Source: Auanema rhodensis (Eukaryota > Nematoda > Chromadorea > Rhabditida > Rhabditidae). From it: DNA of 64,000 nucleotides. Location of the stretch: contig OZ059898.1 in the NCBI GenBank assembly GCA_964057225.1, positions 9,548,001-9,612,000 on the forward strand, written 5' to 3'. This document shows, in pieces, positions 44,001 to 54,510 of this stretch (positions within the stretch are counted from its first letter, which is position 1; each line of letters starts with the position of its first letter). Below the pieces are notes generated by a model. That model was not told the origin of the DNA. It made no database searches and saw only the letters and a program-made list of their open reading frames with translations. Position numbers and translations under genes: made by a program.

Positions 44001-47000
44001 TAGAATAAAATAGAGACAGCGACTTAAACAGTTGAACGATTTGAAGAGAATTGTAAGTTTTAGAAAAGAATTAAAGTTCAGCTATCTCTACTAGTAACTG
44101 ATTATCGGCTAAAATAAGGTAACAGTTTTTATTAAAAGTTTTCATGATTAGGATTAAACAAAAAAAAGAATCAAAAAGAAACACTTCTTGTTTACTTACT
44201 TGATTATAATACTTGAAATTCGAAAAAAAGTAAAAAACAATTGAGAATGCGACATAAACAGTTCAACGATTTGAAGAGAATTGTAAGTTTTAGAAAAGAA
44301 TTAAAGTTCAGCTATCTCTACTATTAACTGATTATCGGCTAAAATAAGGTAACAGTTTTTATTGAAAGTTTCCGTGATTAAGATTGAACAAAGTAAAAAA
44401 AATCAAAGAGAAACACTTCTTGTTTACTAATTTGATTATAATACTTGAAATTCGAAAAAAAGTAAAAAACAATTGAGAAAGCGACATAAACAGTTGAACG
44501 ATTTGAAGAGAATTGTAAGTATTAGAAAAGAATTAAAGTTTAGCTTTCTCTGTTGATATCTGATTGTCGGCTACAGTATGGTAACAGTTTTTATTAAAAG
44601 TTTCCATGATTATGATTAAACAAAGAAAAAAGAATCAAAAGAATCACTTCTTGTTTATTTATTTGATTATAATACTTGAAATTCCGAAAACAGTAGAATA
44701 AAATAGAGACAGCGACTTAAACAGTTGAACGATTTGAAGAGAATTGTAAGTTTTAGAAAAGAATTAAAGTTCAGCTATCTCTACTAGTAACTGATTATCG
44801 GCTAAAATAAGGTAACAGTTTTTATTGAAAGTTTCCGTGATTAAGATTGAACAAAGTAAAAAAAATCAAAGAGAAACACTTCTTGTTTACTTACTTGATT
44901 ATAATACTTGAAATTCAAAAAAAAGTAAAAAACAATTGAGAATGCGACATAAACAGTTCAACGATTTGAAGAGAATTGTAAGTTTTAGAAAAGAATTAAA
45001 GTTCAGCTATCTCTACTATTAACTGATTATCGGCTAAAATAAGGTAACAGTTTTTATTGAAAGTTTCCGTGATTAAGATTGAACAAAGTAAAAAAAATCA
45101 AAGAGAAACACTTCTTGTTTACTAATTTGATTATAATACTTGAAATTCGAAAAAAAGTAAAAAACAATTGAGAAAGCGACATAAACAGTTGAACGATTTG
45201 AAGAGAATTGTAAGTATTAGAAAAGAATTAAAGTTTAGCTTTCTCTGTTGATATCTGATTGTCGGCTAAAGTATGGTAACAGTTTTTATTAAAAGTTTCC
45301 ATGATTATGATTAAACAAAGAAAAAAGAATCAAAAGAATCACTTCTTGTTTATTTATTTGATTATAATACTTGAAATTCCGAAAACAGTAGAATAAAATT
45401 GAGAAAGCGACAAAAACTGTTGAACGATTTAAAGAAAATTGTAAGTATTAGAAAAGAAATAAAGTTTAGCTCTCTCGGTTATTATCTGATTGTCGGCTAA
45501 ACTATGGTAACAGTTTTTATTAAACGTTTCCATGATTATGATTAAACAAAGAAAAAAGAATCAAAAGAATCACTTCTTGTTTACTTATTTGAATATAATA
45601 CTTGAAATTCCAAAAACAGTAGAATAAAATTGAGAAAGCGACATAAACAGTTGAACGATTTGAAGAGAATTGTAAGTTTTAGAAAATAATTAAAGTTTAG
45701 CTCTCTCTACTATTAACTGGTTGTCGGCTAAAGTATGGTAACAGTTTTTATTAAAAGTTTCCATGATTATGATTAAACAAAGAAAAAAGAATCAAAGAGA
45801 AACAATTCTTGTTCATTTATTTGATTATAATACTTGAAATTTCAAAAACAGTAGAATAAAAATGAGAAAGCGACAAAAACTGTTGAACGATTTAAAGAAA
45901 ATTGTAAGTATTAGAAAAGAATTAAAGTTTAGCTTTCTCTGTTGATATCTGATTGTCGGCTAAAGTATGGTAACAGTTTTTATTAAAAGTTTCCATGATT
46001 ATGATTAAACAAAGAAAAAAGAATTAAAAGAATCACTTCTTGTTTACTTATTTGATTATAATACTTGAAATTTCAAAAACAGTAGAATAAAAATGAGAAA
46101 GCGACATAAACAGTTGAACGATTTGAAGAGAATTGTAAGTTTTAGAAAATAATTAAAGTTTAGCTCTCTCTACTATTAACTGGTTGTCGGCTAAAGTATG
46201 GTAACAGTTTTTATTGAAAGTTTCCATGATTATGATTAAACAAAGAAAAAAGAATCAAAGAGAAACACTTCTTGTTTACTTATTTGATTATAATACTTGA
46301 AATTCCAAAAACAGTAGAATAAAATAGAGACAGCGACTTAAACAGTTGAACGATTTGAAGAGAATTGTAAGTTTTAGAAAAGAATTAAAGTTCAGCTATC
46401 TCTACTAGTAACTGATTATCGGCTAAAATAAGGTAACAGTTTTTATTAAAAGTTTTCATGATTAGGATTAAACAAAAAAAAGAATCAAAAAGAAACACTT
46501 CTTGTTTACTTACTTGATTATAATACTTGAAATTCGAAAAAAAGTAAAAAACAATTGAGAATGCGACATAAACAGTTCAACGATTTGAAGAGAATTGTAA
46601 GTTTTAGAAAAGAATTAAAGTTGAGCTATCTCTACTATTAACTGATTATCGGCTAAAATAAGGTAACAGTTTTTATTGAAAGTTTCCGTGATTAAGATTG
46701 AACAAAGTAAAAAAAATCAAAGAGAAACACTTCTTGTTTACTAATTTGATTATAATACTTGAAATTCGAAAAAAAGTAAAAAACAATTGAGAAAGCGACA
46801 TAAACAGTTGAACGATTTGAAGAGAATTGTAAGTATTAGAAAAGAATTAAAGTTTAGCTTTCTCTGTTGATATCTGATTGTCGGCTACAGTTTGGTAACA
46901 GTTTTTATTAAAAGTTTCCATGATTATGATTGAACAAAGAAAAAAGAATCAAAAGAGTCACTTCTTGTTTATTTATTTGATTATAATACTTGAAATTCCG

Positions 47001-49951
47001 AAAACAGTAGAATAAAATTGAGAAAGCGACAAAAACTGTTGAACGATTTAAAGAAAATTGTAAGTATTAGAAAAGAAATAAAGTTTAGCTCTCTCGGTTA
47101 TTATCTGATTGTCGGCTAAACTTTGGTAACAGTTTTTATTAAAAGTTTCCATGATTATGATTAAACAAAGAAAAAAGAATCAAAAGAATCACTTCTTGTT
47201 TACTTATTTGAATATGATACTTGAAATTTCAAAAACAGTAGAATAAAAATGAGAAAGCGACAAAAACAGTTGAACGATTTGAAGAGAATTGTAAGTTTTA
47301 GAAAATAATTAAAGTTTAGCTCTCTCTACTATTAACTGGTTGTCGGCTAAAGTATGGTAACAGTTTTTATTAAAAGTTTCCATGATTATGATTAAACAAA
47401 GAAAAAAGAATCAAAGAGAAACAATTCTTGTTTACTTACTTGATTATAATACTTGAAATTCAAAAAAAAGTAAAAAACAATTGAGAATGCGACATAAACA
47501 GTTCAACGATTTGAAGAGAATTGTAAGTTTTAGAAAAGAATTAAAGTTCAGCTATCTCTACTATTAACTGATTATCGGCTAAAATAAGGTAACAGTTTTT
47601 ATTGAAAGTTTCCGTGATTAAGATTGAACAAAGTAAAAAAAATCAAAGAGAAACACTTCTTGTTTACTAATTTGATTATAATACTTGAAATTCGAAAAAA
47701 AGTAAAAAACAATTGAGAAAGCGACATAAACAGTTGAACGATTTGAAGAGAATTGTAAGTATTAGAAAAGAATTAAAGTTTAGCTTTCTCTGTTGATATC
47801 TGATTGTCGGCTACAGTATGGTAACAGTTTTTATTAAAAGTTTCCATGATTATGATTAAACAAAGAAAAAAGAATCAAAAGAATCACTTCTTGTTTATTT
47901 ATTTGATTATAATACTTGAAATTCCGAAAACAGTAGAATAAAATTGAGAAAGCGACAAAAACTGTTGAACGATTTAAAGAAAATTGTAAGTATTAGAAAA
48001 GAAATAAAGTTTAGCTCTCTCGGTTATTATCTGATTGTCGGCTAAACTATGGTAACAGTTTTTATTAAACGTTTCCATGATTATGATTAAACAAAGAAAA
48101 AAGAATCAAAAGAATCACTTCTTGTTTACTTATTTGAATATAATACTTGAAATTCCAAAAACAGTAGAATAAAATTGAGAAAGCGACATAAACAGTTGAA
48201 CGATTTGAAGAGAATTGTAAGTTTTAGAAAATAATTAAAGTTTAGCTCTCTCTACTATTAACTGGTTGTCGGCTAAAGTATGGTAACAGTTTTTATTAAA
48301 AGTTTCCATGATTATGATTAAACAAAGAAAAAAGAATCAAAGAGAAACAATTCTTGTTCATTTATTTGATTATAATACTTGAAATTTCAAAAACAGTAGA
48401 ATAAAAATGAGAAAGCGACAAAAACTGTTGAACGATTTAAAGAAAATTGTAAGTATTAGAAAAGAATTAAAGTTTAGCTTTCTCTGTTGATATCTGATTG
48501 TCGGCTAAAGTATGGTAACAGTTTTTATTAAAAGTTTCCATGATTATGATTAAACAAAGAAAAAAGAATTAAAAGAATCACTTCTTGTTTACTTATTTGA
48601 TTATAATACTTGAAATTTCAAAAACAGTAGAATAAAAATGAGAAAGCGACATAAACAGTTGAACGATTTGAAGAGAATTGTAAGTTTTAGAAAATAATTA
48701 AAGTTTAGCTCTCTCTACTATTAACTGGTTGTCGGCTAAAGTATGGTAACAGTTTTTATTGAAAGTTTCCATGATTATGATTAAACAAAGAAAAAAGAAT
48801 CAAAGAGAAACACTTCTTGTTTACTTATTTGATTATAATACTTGAAATTCCAAAAACAGTAGAATAAAATAGAGACAGCGACTTAAACAGTTGAACGATT
48901 TGAAGAGAATTGTAAGTTTTAGAAAAGAATTAAAGTTCAGCTATCTCTACTAGTAACTGATTATCGGCTAAAATAAGGTAACAGTTTTTATTAAAAGTTT
49001 TCATGATTAGGATTAAACAAAAAAAAGAATCAAAAAGAAACACTTCTTGTTTACTTACTTGATTATAATACTTGAAATTCGAAAAAAAGTAAAAAACAAT
49101 TGAGAATGCGACATAAACAGTTCAACGATTTGAAGAGAATTGTAAGTTTTAGAAAAGAATTAAAGTTGAGCTATCTCTACTATTAACTGATTATCGGCTA
49201 AAATAAGGTAACAGTTTTTATTGAAAGTTTCCGTGATTAAGATTGAACAAAGTAAAAAAAATCAAAGAGAAACACTTCTTGTTTACTAATTTGATTATAA
49301 TACTTGAAATTCGAAAAAAAGTAAAAAACAATTGAGAAAGCGACATAAACAGTTGAACGATTTGAAGAGAATTGTAAGTATTAGAAAAGAATTAAAGTTT
49401 AGCTTTCTCTGTTGATATCTGATTGTCGGCTACAGTTTGGTAACAGTTTTTATTAAAAGTTTCCATGATTATGATTAAACAAAGAAAAAAGAATCAAAAG
49501 AGTCACTTCTTGTTTATTTATTTGATTATAATACTTGAAATTCCGAAAACAGTAGAATAAAATTGAGAAAGCGACAAAAACTGTTGAACGATTTAAAGAA
49601 AATTGTAAGTATTAGAAAAGAAATAAAGTTTAGCTCTCTCGGTTATTATCTGATTGTCGGCTAAACTATGGTAACAGTTTTTATTAAACGTTTCCATGAT
49701 TATGATTAAACAAAGAAAAAAGAATCAAAAGAATCACTTCTTGTTTACTTATTTGATTATAATACTTGAAATTTCAAAAACAGTAGAATAAAAATGAGAA
49801 AGCGACATAAACAGTTGAACGATTTGAAGAGAATTGTAAGTTTTAGAAAATAATTAAAGTTTAGCTCTCTCTACTATTAACTGGTTGTCGGCTAAAGTAT
49901 GGTAACAGTTTTTATTGAAAGTTTCCATGATTATGATTAAACAAAGAAAAA
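38047..49951 (+). repeat. Mixed satellite sub-block up to the LTR insertion
   Basis: Types A to D are intermixed with several overlapping periodicities. The rare TAGAGACAGCGACTTAAAC variant occurs at 44011, 44704, 46325 and 48870 (offsets 693, 1621, 2545), and ATGACTATG recurs at 38125 and 39746. The last 899 bp (49053-49951) recur to the right of the element at 59187-60085. The block ends in a run of five A directly before the LTR. Confidence 0.85.
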
Positions 49952-49993
49952 TGTTTTGACTGGAGTCCTTTGAAGTAGTAGAGCGTAAAACGG

Positions 49994-50011
49994 GCATGGG
50001 TGGTTCAGTGG
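49994..50011 (+). other. tRNA-Gly 5'-end-like sequence in U5 (3' LTR copy)
   Basis: The plus strand reads GCATGGGTGGTTCAGTGG. From memory, eukaryotic tRNA-Gly(GCC) begins GCAT, then C or T, then the same 13 bases, so 17 of 18 agree, covering the 5' acceptor strand and box A of the D arm. The match stops after this point. Element RNA carries the complement and could pair with the primer tRNA. Confidence 0.6.
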
Positions 50012-50056
50012 ATTTGAAGTGTAGAGAACGAGAACGCTAGGTTACTTGGACAACGA

Positions 50057-50062
50057 TTTATT
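50057..50062 (-). promoter_or_regulatory. Polyadenylation signal AATAAA in the 3' LTR
   Basis: Element-sense AATAAA lies downstream of the TATA box and about 105 nt before the LTR end, the expected place for the R/U5 boundary. Cleavage would fall near 50035-50045. The same signal is at 60191-60196 and 59155-59160 in the other LTR copies. Confidence 0.6.
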
Positions 50063-50220
50063 CAGAGAGAACTGGTAAAGACAACAGTGACAAAAAATAG
50101 AAAAGTAGATGAACACAATACGAAGCAAGAATACAAAGTAATATGGAGCAGCAGCAACAGCAGAACGACGCTTGGAGCGGTCGTTGGATCAAGAGGTGAA
50201 GAATGGGAAAAGCTGCGAGC

Positions 50221-50227
50221 TTATATA
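50221..50227 (-). promoter_or_regulatory. TATA box of the LTR promoter
   Basis: In element sense the sequence is TATATAAG, about 580 nt into the LTR. It lies about 160 nt upstream of the AATAAA, a reasonable R-region spacing. The transcription start is expected about 25-30 nt downstream, near 50195-50205. The same box is present in the solo LTR and absent from the truncated 5' LTR. Confidence 0.6.
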
Positions 50228-50808
50228 CGAATTCTACCGGGCGATATACAATACATATTAATGATGGCATGAAGAAATAGAGAAATAATTTACAACAAGA
50301 ATACGAAATAATATATAATAAATGAAATAAAATAATCTAGGAATAATAGATACGTGGGCTGAATATTAGAATAGAATAGAATATAGAGAGAATACAGCAT
50401 TTTGCCACAGATTGAATGTGCCTTCTGCTGTAAGTTGTGGGGGCAGGCTAAGTGTAGATGAGTCATGTCTTATCCTGTGCGGCATCTCCCAGATTTTGCA
50501 GGATGCGCGAGTGGGCGAATGAGTCATGAGCCATTTAGACCTCGATTGCAACTTACAAGATTATTGATTAAGCTAAACGAATTCTTAAGATTAAAATAGA
50601 CTATAGGCAATAAGAGAACAAGATAAACATAAAAGGTTAAGATGGATAGATGTGTTTAAGAGACAATAATGAAGGAACATCTGGTGAGTAATCGGATAAA
50701 CTTGCATGTGTGTGTGCGGCACGTATGAGTCATAGGTGAATAAAATAGTGGGAATAAAGTGCATCGTTGTCCAAAAGGAGTATGGGAAAGATGGAGTGCG
50801 TTCGCACA

Positions 50809-50820
50809 CTCCCGCCGCCG
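50809..50820 (-). promoter_or_regulatory. Polypurine tract next to the 3' LTR
   Basis: In element sense CGGCGGCGGGAG directly abuts the LTR start TGTGCG, the position and composition expected of the plus-strand primer. It is followed upstream in element sense by a perfect short palindrome (TGCTAT, A, ATAGCA, at 50825-50837) and then the stop codon of the envelope-containing frame at 50842-50844. Confidence 0.7.
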
Positions 50821-50841
50821 AATATGCTATAATAGCATTGT

Positions 50842-53781
50842 TCAGAAAAGGTCGACGTAGGAAGGCAGAGATTCCTTGCTCGTCGATGGCTTGTTTGGTG
50901 GTGTGGCTTCTGTCTTCTTCAGCTTTGGCTTTGAGGGAGTTTGAGTCCCTTGTGTGCAGATATCAGGTAAAGACCTTTTCTGGAAGAGGTTTTTGATGCA
51001 GCGAAGTTCCTCAATGATGAGGTTCAATGGTGCTGTGAGTTGTTGGATGTCCTTGCGGAGATCCTTCATCTCATTTACCAGAAGCTTGAGTTCTGGTTGC
51101 GCTTCCACTACAATGATGTTGGATTTGCGTGGAGGCGATGTTTCACAGCTTCTCTTTCTTGATGGGGCCCTCAAAGGATCGTAGGGCATGTCCAATTTTA
51201 CGTCGTCCAAGTGGTCCTTATGAATTCTTTCCACCAATTCGGTGAGTCGTTTCTCGTTGCCAAATAGTTGTAGATCAGTAAGCTCCTTTTCGAATACATT
51301 ATAGGTCCTGGCTGTGTTGATAAAGTCCTTTATTTTGATGAAATAACAGAGAATATCAGTAGCGGCAAGTTGGATGTCTCTAGCAGGAGTATTCGTAATC
51401 GCTTCAAGTTGGAATAAAGTTTTCAGAGATAGATCCATGGATTGCAATAGGCCCTTGTAGTAATCATTTCTTTTGTCTAAGGACAGACGTAAGTATGATT
51501 GTTTTCTCTCGGCTGAGGAAGCAAGAGTATCGCGAATAGTGTTGGCGTGAGTTGACATGATTAGTAATAAGAGTATGATAGCGACGTGGGTCTTCCGTTG
51601 AGTGATGAGGAAGAGGAGGCGCCTGAGGAAACGAAGCGTAATGATGGGCAGGCGGAGCGTGGTTTTAATAATTCTGATAGCGAAGAAAAGTGTGTTGCTC
51701 GCGATGGCGATGGAGTATGTCGTCATGATGTAATACGAAATGGCCAATGCGGATAATATCAGTATGAGACAAAATAGAAGTTCTCTGTACCAGTTAAGGT
51801 AAATGTCGTAGAAATGAGTGATATCAGGCCATGGGAAAGATATAACTGACTCATGAATGGAGGAGTGATTGCCATCGACGTAGTGTTTGTTGAGATCTTC
51901 CATATTATTCACGTAATATAATATTCCGGTGAGCAAAAATGACTTCGTTTGTTTTCCGCAAGTGTATGAACACTGTGTTCGAGGTGAAGCTGTTGTCATT
52001 GGAAGTCGAATAGTGTTCATTGTTCCTTCAGGGCTGCAGTGTAGCATGAATGCTGTACCTTCGCAAGTTGTTGCCGCGAGAGTATTTGTTGATGAGGAAC
52101 ATATAATTTTAGCCTGTGCTCCGTTTTGACAGTTGTAACAGCCTGTTAACATGGAGTCTGTTATGTCGCAAAATTCCGAGCTGTAATTGAATGAGCTTTG
52201 GAATTTGCCATCAATTGTGATGTGTAGTTCGGCCATAATGTTACGGTTGACAGTTATGTGAACTTTGCGATTTGAAGATTCGATGGAGTAGGCAGGTGTG
52301 ATGAGTGGTAAGGCACTTTTCACATTTTCAAATGATGTATTCAAAGAGTAGTCTTTGCATCGACAATTCACGGTATCTTCGGCTGGTGAACAATCGCAAT
52401 GTGGAGTAGCTTGGCATTCCATTTTTATTGCTTTCTCTCTAGATGAGCAAGATAGAGTTGCTGGTTGGCTCCAGACTGCTGTTTTCGTCAGATTTCGAAT
52501 GAATTTGTATTGCATTGCTGGTATGACGGGTGAAGTAATGCTGGTAAGTGCTATCTTGAATGGAGACAAAGAAGTTATCAAATCGCCGTGTAAGGTGATG
52601 TTTCTGGTGATTATATTTGTTCCATTTTGATAGGTAAGTAGCATCTGAGTAGATTGTGACCATTCTGTGCAAGTGAAGACTTCGTAAATGGATTTGTCCG
52701 TGGGTTTTATATACGTTCTGTAGAAGAGGCAACCGGATGATGGATAGAAGCATCCGCAGCCAATGCCTCCACAAGATTCTGTGCAGAATGTTTGTCCTGG
52801 GTATTGGTTGGCCATAGTTAGTTCATTGATCTTGGTGTCTTCTCTGATCATGGCGCATTTTGTTTCTTGGCAGGATCCAGTTCGTGGGCAACGTTTGCTG
52901 TCTTGGACTTGAGTGATGCTTTCTCTAGTGAAGTATAGTGAATTTACTTCGCAAGAATAAGTGCTTTTGATCCACTGGATGCGTAGGAAAGTGATTTTGT
53001 CCTCGTTGTTGGTGAATGAGAGACATGCTTCCTGAGTGTATGGGCTGATGGTAAGTCGTTCTGATGTTCGGATTCGACATTCGTTTTGAGTGCATGACGA
53101 TTCTTTTGTTGAAATCATGTTCAATTCTTGACATGCAGAGGTGTTTCCTATTTCTAACAGCATTATTGCAAGAAGAGGAATGACGGATTGCCTTCTTTTT
53201 GAGAAGAGTTTCTTCAATTTTCGTCCAATTGTCAGTGTGAGTGAGAAGATTATATAGCACCACAGACGAATTGGTTTGCCGATAACCCATGGTGTGTATA
53301 GTAGTCCGTAGCATAAGGCTGTGATCATATATACTATGAGTGTCAGTAGCAAGATTGAAGTCCAAGGCCAGCACGATGGATTGAGCAGGGTTGCTGTACA
53401 AAATGTGCAGGTAACTGTAGAGCAGAAGCGGACTCCTGGGCATGTTAAGAACATGTGTTGAAGTCTGGAGTTGTGAAAAAATGTCCAACTGACTTGGTAG
53501 TCTGTCAATATTTCTGCTGTGGGAAGAGTGACGTCTCCGTTGTTACTACTGTTGAAGCATGTGTTTTGGATGCACACTTGTTGGTTTGCCGTACTGATTC
53601 CTTGGATATGAACTCCGTGGGAGTTGCATGAAATTGTTGGGTTTGCTGAGGCCATTGGTCCGAAAATCGCAAGTATTGTGAAGAAAGTGAGGAGTGTATT
53701 GGTTGTATCTCCGTAACAGACTCGTGGTAAGTTACGTAAGTTGGTTCTTCTTTCTTCATGAACTTGTTCTTCTGGTGTTGC
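50842..53781 (-). other. Envelope-like region (Gn/Gc-type) within the second frame
   Basis: This part corresponds to residues 244-1222. It looks like a polyprotein with three signal-peptidase-like sites, after residues 289, 459 and 989 (about 53644, 53134 and 51544). The layout of small N-terminal glycoprotein, hydrophobic tail with internal signal, then cysteine-rich fusion glycoprotein, is that of bunyaviral Gn-Gc precursors. The reading frame is uninterrupted throughout. Function as a membrane fusogen is inferred from family resemblance only. Confidence 0.75.
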
Positions 53782-54510
53782 GTTGCCCTTGAGTTTTTCT
53801 GGGATCTCGTTGTCTGAGATTTCCAATGGGTGCAGTAAGTTGACTGGTCTTTTTATTTCTCGACCTGTTTCCGAAATCAGCGTTGCTTCTCTGATGTTTC
53901 CTGATCTGTCGGGGTGAACTTGAATTATTTTTCCTGTACTCCATTTGTGACGGGGAATAGGAAGCTCGTTGATTAGGACGATTTGACCAATGGATGGAGT
54001 TAACTTTGTTCCCGCTTTCTTAACTGAAATGTTGTGATGGTGTGTAGCGCGGATCTCTTTCAGGTATAGGTCTGTCCAGAGTTCCCAGAACTTGTTTGTG
54101 CGTTTCCTTGATGAGTGAATGGCTCGTTCTGTATCAGCTTGAGTTTGTAGCGCTGGGCTGTCAATGTAATCCTCATCCATTTCTTCTTCTGATTCGACAG
54201 AGATGTTCAAGTCGATGTCTTTATAGATGAAATCGCATGGTCGTATGATCTCATCTTTGTTCGTATCTGTACCGATGTATGTGAGTGGACGTGTGTTTAT
54301 TGTAGCTTCACACTCTGCAAGGGTTATTGTGAGCTCTTCAGTAGTTGGAGTACTGTGGAGTGTTTTGTAAAGAGCTTCCTTCACGGACCTAATAAGTCTT
54401 TCGTAAAAACCGCCTTGCCATGGGGCATAGGGGGTGATGTTGTGCGTTGTATTGATTTCCGCTGTCTGTTGTAGTGAAGAGTTTGTTTGCAACTTTTTGA
54501 CCAAGCTCAA
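50842..54510 (-). CDS. Integrase C-terminus, envelope-like polyprotein and unknown C-terminal module
   Basis: This 1222-codon frame is +1 relative to gag-pol and overlaps it at 54389-54510. The TTG at 54510 is only the first start-like codon in an already open frame. Residues about 15-243 finish integrase: the catalytic Glu is E37 in WQGGFYERL, followed by a DUF5641-like tail with RPLTY (74-78) and FWELW (141-145). A signal-like segment (271-289, ASA/N) begins the envelope, followed by a short Gn-like ectodomain, hydrophobic segments (383-405, 415-427) and an internal signal-like segment (442-459, TSA/C). Residues 460-908 resemble phlebovirus Gc; the cysteine-rich CGGIGCGCF (580-588) corresponds to the class II fusion loop. 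At least seven N-glycosylation sequons and a membrane anchor (909-933) follow. A third signal-like segment (975-989, THA/N) leads into residues 990-1222, which I do not recognise. No ATG lies near the envelope start, so a spliced mRNA or polyprotein cleavage is implied. Confidence 0.88.
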   Translation of the reverse strand: MSLVKKLQTNSSLQQTAEINTTHNITPYAPWQGGFYERLIRSVKEALYKTLHSTPTTEELTITLAECEATINTRPLTYIGTDTNKDEIIRPCDFIYKDIDLNISVESEEEMDEDYIDSPALQTQADTERAIHSSRKRTNKFWELWTDLYLKEIRATHHHNISVKKAGTKLTPSIGQIVLINELPIPRHKWSTGKIIQVHPDRSGNIREATLISETGREIKRPVNLLHPLEISDNEIPEKLKGNATPEEQVHEERRTNLRNLPRVCYGDTTNTLLTFFTILAIFGPMASANPTISCNSHGVHIQGISTANQQVCIQNTCFNSSNNGDVTLPTAEILTDYQVSWTFFHNSRLQHMFLTCPGVRFCSTVTCTFCTATLLNPSCWPWTSILLLTLIVYMITALCYGLLYTPWVIGKPIRLWCYIIFSLTLTIGRKLKKLFSKRRQSVIPLLAIMLLEIGNTSACQELNMISTKESSCTQNECRIRTSERLTISPYTQEACLSFTNNEDKITFLRIQWIKSTYSCEVNSLYFTRESITQVQDSKRCPRTGSCQETKCAMIREDTKINELTMANQYPGQTFCTESCGGIGCGCFYPSSGCLFYRTYIKPTDKSIYEVFTCTEWSQSTQMLLTYQNGTNIITRNITLHGDLITSLSPFKIALTSITSPVIPAMQYKFIRNLTKTAVWSQPATLSCSSREKAIKMECQATPHCDCSPAEDTVNCRCKDYSLNTSFENVKSALPLITPAYSIESSNRKVHITVNRNIMAELHITIDGKFQSSFNYSSEFCDITDSMLTGCYNCQNGAQAKIICSSSTNTLAATTCEGTAFMLHCSPEGTMNTIRLPMTTASPRTQCSYTCGKQTKSFLLTGILYYVNNMEDLNKHYVDGNHSSIHESVISFPWPDITHFYDIYLNWYRELLFCLILILSALAISYYIMTTYSIAIASNTLFFAIRIIKTTLRLPIITLRFLRRLLFLITQRKTHVAIILLLLIMSTHANTIRDTLASSAERKQSYLRLSLDKRNDYYKGLLQSMDLSLKTLFQLEAITNTPARDIQLAATDILCYFIKIKDFINTARTYNVFEKELTDLQLFGNEKRLTELVERIHKDHLDDVKLDMPYDPLRAPSRKRSCETSPPRKSNIIVVEAQPELKLLVNEMKDLRKDIQQLTAPLNLIIEELRCIKNLFQKRSLPDICTQGTQTPSKPKLKKTEATPPNKPSTSKESLPSYVDLF

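Larger units (their letters stand above)
1..49951 (+). repeat. Satellite array, about 232-bp monomer, left block
   Basis: Direct head-to-tail tandem repeat; successive monomers start at 1, 233, 465 and 697, and the unit stays near 230-232 bp to the LTR at 49952, giving about 215 copies. No inverted monomer was seen. Each monomer contains the landmarks GATTGTAAGTTTT, TCGGCTAAA, GGTAACAG, TGATTATGATTAAAC and AGAAAGCGAC. It also has a degenerate internal repeat of the form AAAACAGTWGAAYRA, two copies about 31 bp apart (for example 191 and 222). Four variants are distinguished by the segment after AGCT: type A (CTCTCTACTATTAACTG), type B (CTCTCGGTTATTATCTG, from about 1.9 kb), type C (TTCTCTGTTGATATCTG, from about 24.5 kb) and type D (ATCTCTACTATTAACTG followed by ATTATCGG, from about 31.1 kb). 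The small open frames inside it are not convincing genes. I do not recognise the family. Confidence 0.97.
49952..50808 (-). repeat. 3' LTR, complete, 857 bp
   Basis: The ends are TG and CA; in element sense the LTR starts TGTGCGAACGCAC and ends CCAGTCAAAACA. It has the same length and apparently the same sequence as the LTR at 60086-60942, and its first 137 plus-strand bases match 59050-59186 with one mismatch. The outer U3 end is an inverted repeat (GTGCG, 2-nt loop, CGCAC, at 50796-50807). In element sense U3 runs from 50808 to about 50196, with TATA at 50227-50221, AATAAA at 50062-50057, and U5 ending at 49952. Short open frames inside it show no coding features. Confidence 0.95.

Noticed and set aside
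1..49951. CRISPR-like array
   Set aside because: The repeats are contiguous 232-bp monomers without unique spacers, in a eukaryotic context.
1..49951. Centromeric function of the satellite
   Set aside because: Length and higher-order structure would allow it, but I recognised no CENP-B-box-like motif, and the sequence alone cannot show centromere identity, especially if the host is a holocentric nematode.
50058..50272. Open frames of 61-76 codons on both strands of the LTRs, repeated in the solo LTR at 60192-60955
   Set aside because: They lie in LTR regulatory sequence and overlap each other on opposite strands. Their identity in both LTRs comes from LTR duplication, not coding constraint.
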